This document shows, one piece after another, positions 49,427-51,911 of a DNA stretch of 51,911 nucleotides; position 1 is the stretch's first letter, and every line of letters starts with the position of its first letter. The notes under the pieces are model-generated. The model worked only from the letters and a program-made list of their open reading frames with translations. It had not been told where the DNA came from and did not search any database. A program made the translations under genes and the position numbers. Origin of the DNA: Symbiobacterium thermophilum (lineage in GTDB: Bacteria > Bacillota > Sulfobacillia > DYFQ01); the NCBI GenBank assembly GCA_020725105.1, contig DYFQ01000017.1, positions 1 to 51,911 on the forward strand. Reading direction: 5' to 3'.

Positions 49427-50740
49427 GTGCGCTGGGTAGCTTATCTGCGGCTCACCGTATTCAGGACCGTGATCGAGCGGTGCCGGAGCGGGGCGCCAGA
49501 CGCCGTCCCCCTGGCCGTCCGGGAGGGGAACGTCGTCATCGAGGCCTCGCCGGAGGCGATGGCCGCGGGGGTGCAGCCCGGGGACCTGGTGGCCCGGGCC
49601 CGGCTGGTCTGTCCGGACCTGGTGGTCGTACAGGCGGACCCGGCCTGTTATCGCCAGGCGGCCCGGGCGGTCTGGGACGTGTGCGCCCGGTTCACCCCGC
49701 TGGTCGAACCCGACGGCGAGCGGGGCACCTTTTTGAGCCTGGCCGGCGCGCTCAAGGAGGTCAGGCCCGGTCAGCGGCCCCTGGAAGGGCTGGTCCGGCT
49801 GCTCCGGTCCGTCGCCGCGGAGAGCGGGTTCGGGGCCGTGGGCGGGCTGGGAACGAACCGGCTGATCGCCAGGATCGCGGCTGACCGGGCGGAGGAGGCG
49901 GCGGCGGCCGAGGTGGCGGCCGGCCGGCGCTCAGGGGTGGTCTGGCCGTTCAGGGTCACGGTGGTGCGGCCAGGGGAGGAGCGGGCGTTTCTGGCGGAGT
50001 TGCCGGTGGACGCCCTCTGGCCGCTGGCGCCGGCGGTCCGGGAGCGTCTGCGCCGGCTGGGCATCGCCAGGCTGGCGGAGCTTCAGGCCATTCCCGAGCG
50101 GGAACTCTGGCGCCAGTTCGGGGCCGCCGCCCCCGAGATCGCCAGGTTCTGCCGGGGCGAGGACTCCCGGCCGGTGCTGCCCGGCTATCCCCAGCGGACG
50201 GTGGAAGCCGGCCTGAGCGTGGACGAACCGGTCGATACCGCGCCCGGCCTCGAGCACGTCCTGACCCGGCTGGCCCGGCAGATCGCCCGTTCCCTGGAGC
50301 CGGCCCGGGAGGGGTGCCGCTGGCTACTTCTGGAGTTGCGCACCGAGGACGGGCGGTGGATCGCGGCCAAGCGGAGGTTCTCCAGGCCGCAGCACAGCCC
50401 GAGCGCGCTCCGCGCGGCGCTTGTGGCCCTGGCCTCGGGCAGGTTTTCCCGGCCTCCCGTGGAGTTCCGGGTGACCGCCGGCGATCTCCGCCCCGTTCCC
50501 GGTCGCCAGCTTGAGTTGTTTCCGGGGACCTTGCCGGCGGAAGCAGGCCAGGCGGCGCCGGCGGAAGCGGCCCGGGAGCCCTGGGCCGCCGTGGCCGAAG
50601 GGCTCGAGGCCCGTTACGGCGCCCGGGTGGTGGTGGCCGGGCGGGAACTGCACCCCACTCACCGCGAGGCCATGCTGGGCTTCTGGGACCCGCTCCGGGG
50701 CGGGGCAGGCCGCGAACCCGAGCGGCCGCCGGGCGCCTGA
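49427..50740 (+). CDS. imuB: ImuB-like Y-family polymerase homologue (catalytically defective)
   Basis: 437 aa with the polymerase-IV-like fold: finger and palm region with LAVREGNVVIEASPEAMAAG, thumb-region helix-hairpin-helix IARLAELQAIPERELWRQFG, and little-finger region after ~240. The first catalytic Asp motif of Pol IV (HVDMDAFFASVE) is replaced by VAYLRLTVF, and the SIDE(A/V) motif is replaced by EPDGERGTFLSLAG, so it should not polymerise. That is the hallmark of ImuB, the accessory protein linking DnaE2 to the clamp. GTG 49427. Two LexA boxes and a sigma-A promoter lie upstream. No ImuA/RecA-like gene is adjacent. Confidence 0.85.
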   Translation: MRWVAYLRLTVFRTVIERCRSGAPDAVPLAVREGNVVIEASPEAMAAGVQPGDLVARARLVCPDLVVVQADPACYRQAARAVWDVCARFTPLVEPDGERGTFLSLAGALKEVRPGQRPLEGLVRLLRSVAAESGFGAVGGLGTNRLIARIAADRAEEAAAAEVAAGRRSGVVWPFRVTVVRPGEERAFLAELPVDALWPLAPAVRERLRRLGIARLAELQAIPERELWRQFGAAAPEIARFCRGEDSRPVLPGYPQRTVEAGLSVDEPVDTAPGLEHVLTRLARQIARSLEPAREGCRWLLLELRTEDGRWIAAKRRFSRPQHSPSALRAALVALASGRFSRPPVEFRVTAGDLRPVPGRQLELFPGTLPAEAGQAAPAEAAREPWAAVAEGLEARYGARVVVAGRELHPTHREAMLGFWDPLRGGAGREPERPPGA

Positions 50741-50753
50741 GGGCTGAGTCGCC

Positions 50754-51107
50754 GTGCCGATGCAGGGTGGACCGCCGCGCCAGGCGTCAAGAACCCTCGG
50801 GGAGCAACAGGCCGGAAGCCGGAGGCGGGTCCGCCCTCCGGCACCGGCTACCGGGGCGCCCCGGGCGGCTGAGCCGCGGCGGGTGGCCGTGGCTACCGAC
50901 GGCGCGGGCGACCCCCGCTGGCTGTGGCCGGGCCGCGACGGCCGCCGGGCGGTGGCGGAGGTGCTGGAAGTCTGGCCCGACGTGGGGGCCTGGTGGGACG
51001 GGGAGCCGGAAAAAGTGTTTTACCGGGTGCTCCTGGCCGGCGGCGCCGTCTGCGAGATCTACCGGGATCCCGCGGGAGCCTGGTACCTGTACCGGGTCTA
51101 CGACTAG
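50754..51107 (+). CDS. DUF6504-like mutasome-associated small protein
   Basis: 117 aa. A disordered basic N-terminus, then VLEVWPDVGAWWDGEPEKVF followed by YRVLLAGGAVCEIYRDPAGA and WYLYRVYD, which matches the short DUF6504-type domain often encoded between a Y-family polymerase and DnaE2. Role unknown; position suggests an accessory in SOS mutagenesis. Start GTG 50754 or ATG 50760. Confidence 0.72.
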   Translation: MPMQGGPPRQASRTLGEQQAGSRRRVRPPAPATGAPRAAEPRRVAVATDGAGDPRWLWPGRDGRRAVAEVLEVWPDVGAWWDGEPEKVFYRVLLAGGAVCEIYRDPAGAWYLYRVYD

Positions 51108-51130
51108 CGGTCTCCGGAGGCAAGGCGGAG

Positions 51131-51911
51131 ATGGCGGAGTCCTTTGTCCACCTCCACGTCCACTCGCCCTACTCCTTCCTGGACGGGGCCTCAGGCCTGG
51201 AGACCCTGGTGGAGCGGGCGGTCCGGCTGGACATGGGGGCGCTGGCCCTCACCGACCACGATAACGTCTCGGGCGCCGTGGAGTTCGCCCGGCGGGCCCG
51301 GCAGGCCGGGCTCAAGCCGATCCAGGGCGCCGAGGTCACCCTGGAGGGCGGGGCCCACCTGGTGCTGCTGGCCGAGGGTCCCGGGGGGTACGCCAACCTG
51401 TGCCGGATTATTACCCGGGGCCACCTGGACAATCCGCGGGGGCGGCCGCGGGTGCCCTTCGCCGTGGTGGCCGGACACGCCCGGGGCCTGGTGGCCCTGT
51501 CGGGTTGTCGCCGGGGCGAGGTCCCCCGGCTGTTGCTGGCCAGGCGGCCCGACGCCGCCCGGGCCGCCGCCCTGCGGTACCGGGAGGCGTTCGGCAACCG
51601 GTTCTACCTGGAACTGGAGGGCCAGCCCCTGCCGGGTTCGCGGGCGCTCAACCGGGCCCTGGTGGAACTGGGCCAGAGCCTGGGCATCGGCCTGGTGGCC
51701 ACCAACAACGTGCACTACGCCGACCGGGCGGCCTTCTGGCTCCAGGACTTGCTGACCTGCGTCAGGAGCCGGGTGCGGCTCACCGAAGCCCATCCCGAAC
51801 GGCGGCTGAACGCGGAGTACTGGTTGAAGCCCGGCGCCGAACTGGCAAAGACGCTCCACCATCTCCCCCGGCCGGTGGTGACCCGGGCCCTGGCGGCGGC
51901 GGGCGAGATAG
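51131..51911 (+). CDS. dnaE2: Error-prone DNA polymerase III alpha subunit DnaE2 (5' part; cut by window end)
   Basis: 260 codons of an alpha-subunit gene. The PHP domain begins HLHVHSPYSFLDGASGLETL, then ALTDHDNVSGAVEFARRA, GAEVTLEGGAHLVLLA and TNNVHYA, typical of DnaE/DnaE2. ATG 51131 has SD GGAGG 9 nt upstream. Assigned to DnaE2 because it follows imuB and a DUF6504-like gene. The catalytic polymerase domain lies outside the window. Confidence 0.87.
   Translation, partial: MAESFVHLHVHSPYSFLDGASGLETLVERAVRLDMGALALTDHDNVSGAVEFARRARQAGLKPIQGAEVTLEGGAHLVLLAEGPGGYANLCRIITRGHLDNPRGRPRVPFAVVAGHARGLVALSGCRRGEVPRLLLARRPDAARAAALRYREAFGNRFYLELEGQPLPGSRALNRALVELGQSLGIGLVATNNVHYADRAAFWLQDLLTCVRSRVRLTEAHPERRLNAEYWLKPGAELAKTLHHLPRPVVTRALAAAGEI

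Noticed and set aside
49427-50740. Active DNA polymerase IV (DinB)
   Set aside because: Key Asp motifs are replaced, and the dnaE2 neighbour points to ImuB.
1-51911. CRISPR arrays, tRNA, rRNA, insertion sequences and prophage genes
   Set aside because: No repeat-spacer pattern, cloverleaf sequence, transposase or phage gene was recognised. I cannot exclude a missed short RNA.

Overview
The window is chromosomal DNA of a very GC-rich, endospore-forming Gram-positive bacterium. The evidence is an alpha/beta-type small acid-soluble spore protein (SASP), PdaB- and CwlD-like cortex enzymes, a DUF1657/DUF421 spore-type cluster, sigma-A promoters of the TTGACx-N17/18-TATxxT kind, a TnrA/GlnR-type box ahead of glnA and Gram-positive LexA boxes. 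This fits high-GC Firmicutes of the Symbiobacterium/Thermaerobacter/Limnochorda kind (inference; no marker gene names the genus). I see no tRNA, rRNA, insertion sequence, prophage or CRISPR array. Many genes start with GTG or TTG, and most start calls rest on a Shine-Dalgarno (SD) match.

Layout. 1-0.4 kb: 5' part of a SASP gene with a Gly-rich repeat tail. 0.6-1.4 kb: class II aldolase. 1.5-8.0 kb: two convergent metal ABC operons, a zinc-type znuA-znuC-znuB-zur (+) and a manganese/iron-type operon (-) whose permease is fused to a DtxR/MntR-like repressor with FeoA domain; a 20-bp palindrome lies at the second operon's transcription start. 8.1-14.4 kb: AIR-synthase-like protein, PdaB, lytic transglycosylase, KtrB/TrkH and glutamine synthetase with a TGTNA-N7-TNACA box. 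14.4-19.0 kb (-): the most striking locus, cysH, a sat-comA fusion, comD, comE and a histidine phosphatase. It looks like a dedicated route from sulfate through sulfite to C3/C2 sulfonates. 19.5-24.5 kb: RRM protein, SDR, a thiol-peroxidase relic, MFS, ferritin-like protein, GNAT, FabI.

24.8-30.5 kb: ECF sigma/anti-sigma pair divergent from a MacAB-like exporter; both directions carry the same GGAACC-N16-CGTC promoter. 30.6-34.3 kb: PerR-like regulator, HD-GYP protein, membrane proteins, CwlD. 34.4-37.2 kb (-): DUF1657, two DUF421 proteins that each carry a DUF1657-like C-terminus, and a DUF4363 protein, behind a sigma-G-like promoter. 37.3-40.7 kb: nuoB-C-D-I without membrane-arm genes. 40.8-42.6 kb: a Gln/Gly-rich protein, pyrophosphatase, and a structured terminator-ended leader before an orphan gene. 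42.6-45.5 kb (-): HD-GYP sensor, DUF5317, YdjM-like. 45.7-49.1 kb: DUF218, Sir2, and an NSAR plus GNAT pair suggestive of D-to-L amino acid conversion. 49.3-51.9 kb: SOS-controlled mutasome, imuB, DUF6504-like gene and dnaE2 (cut by the window end).
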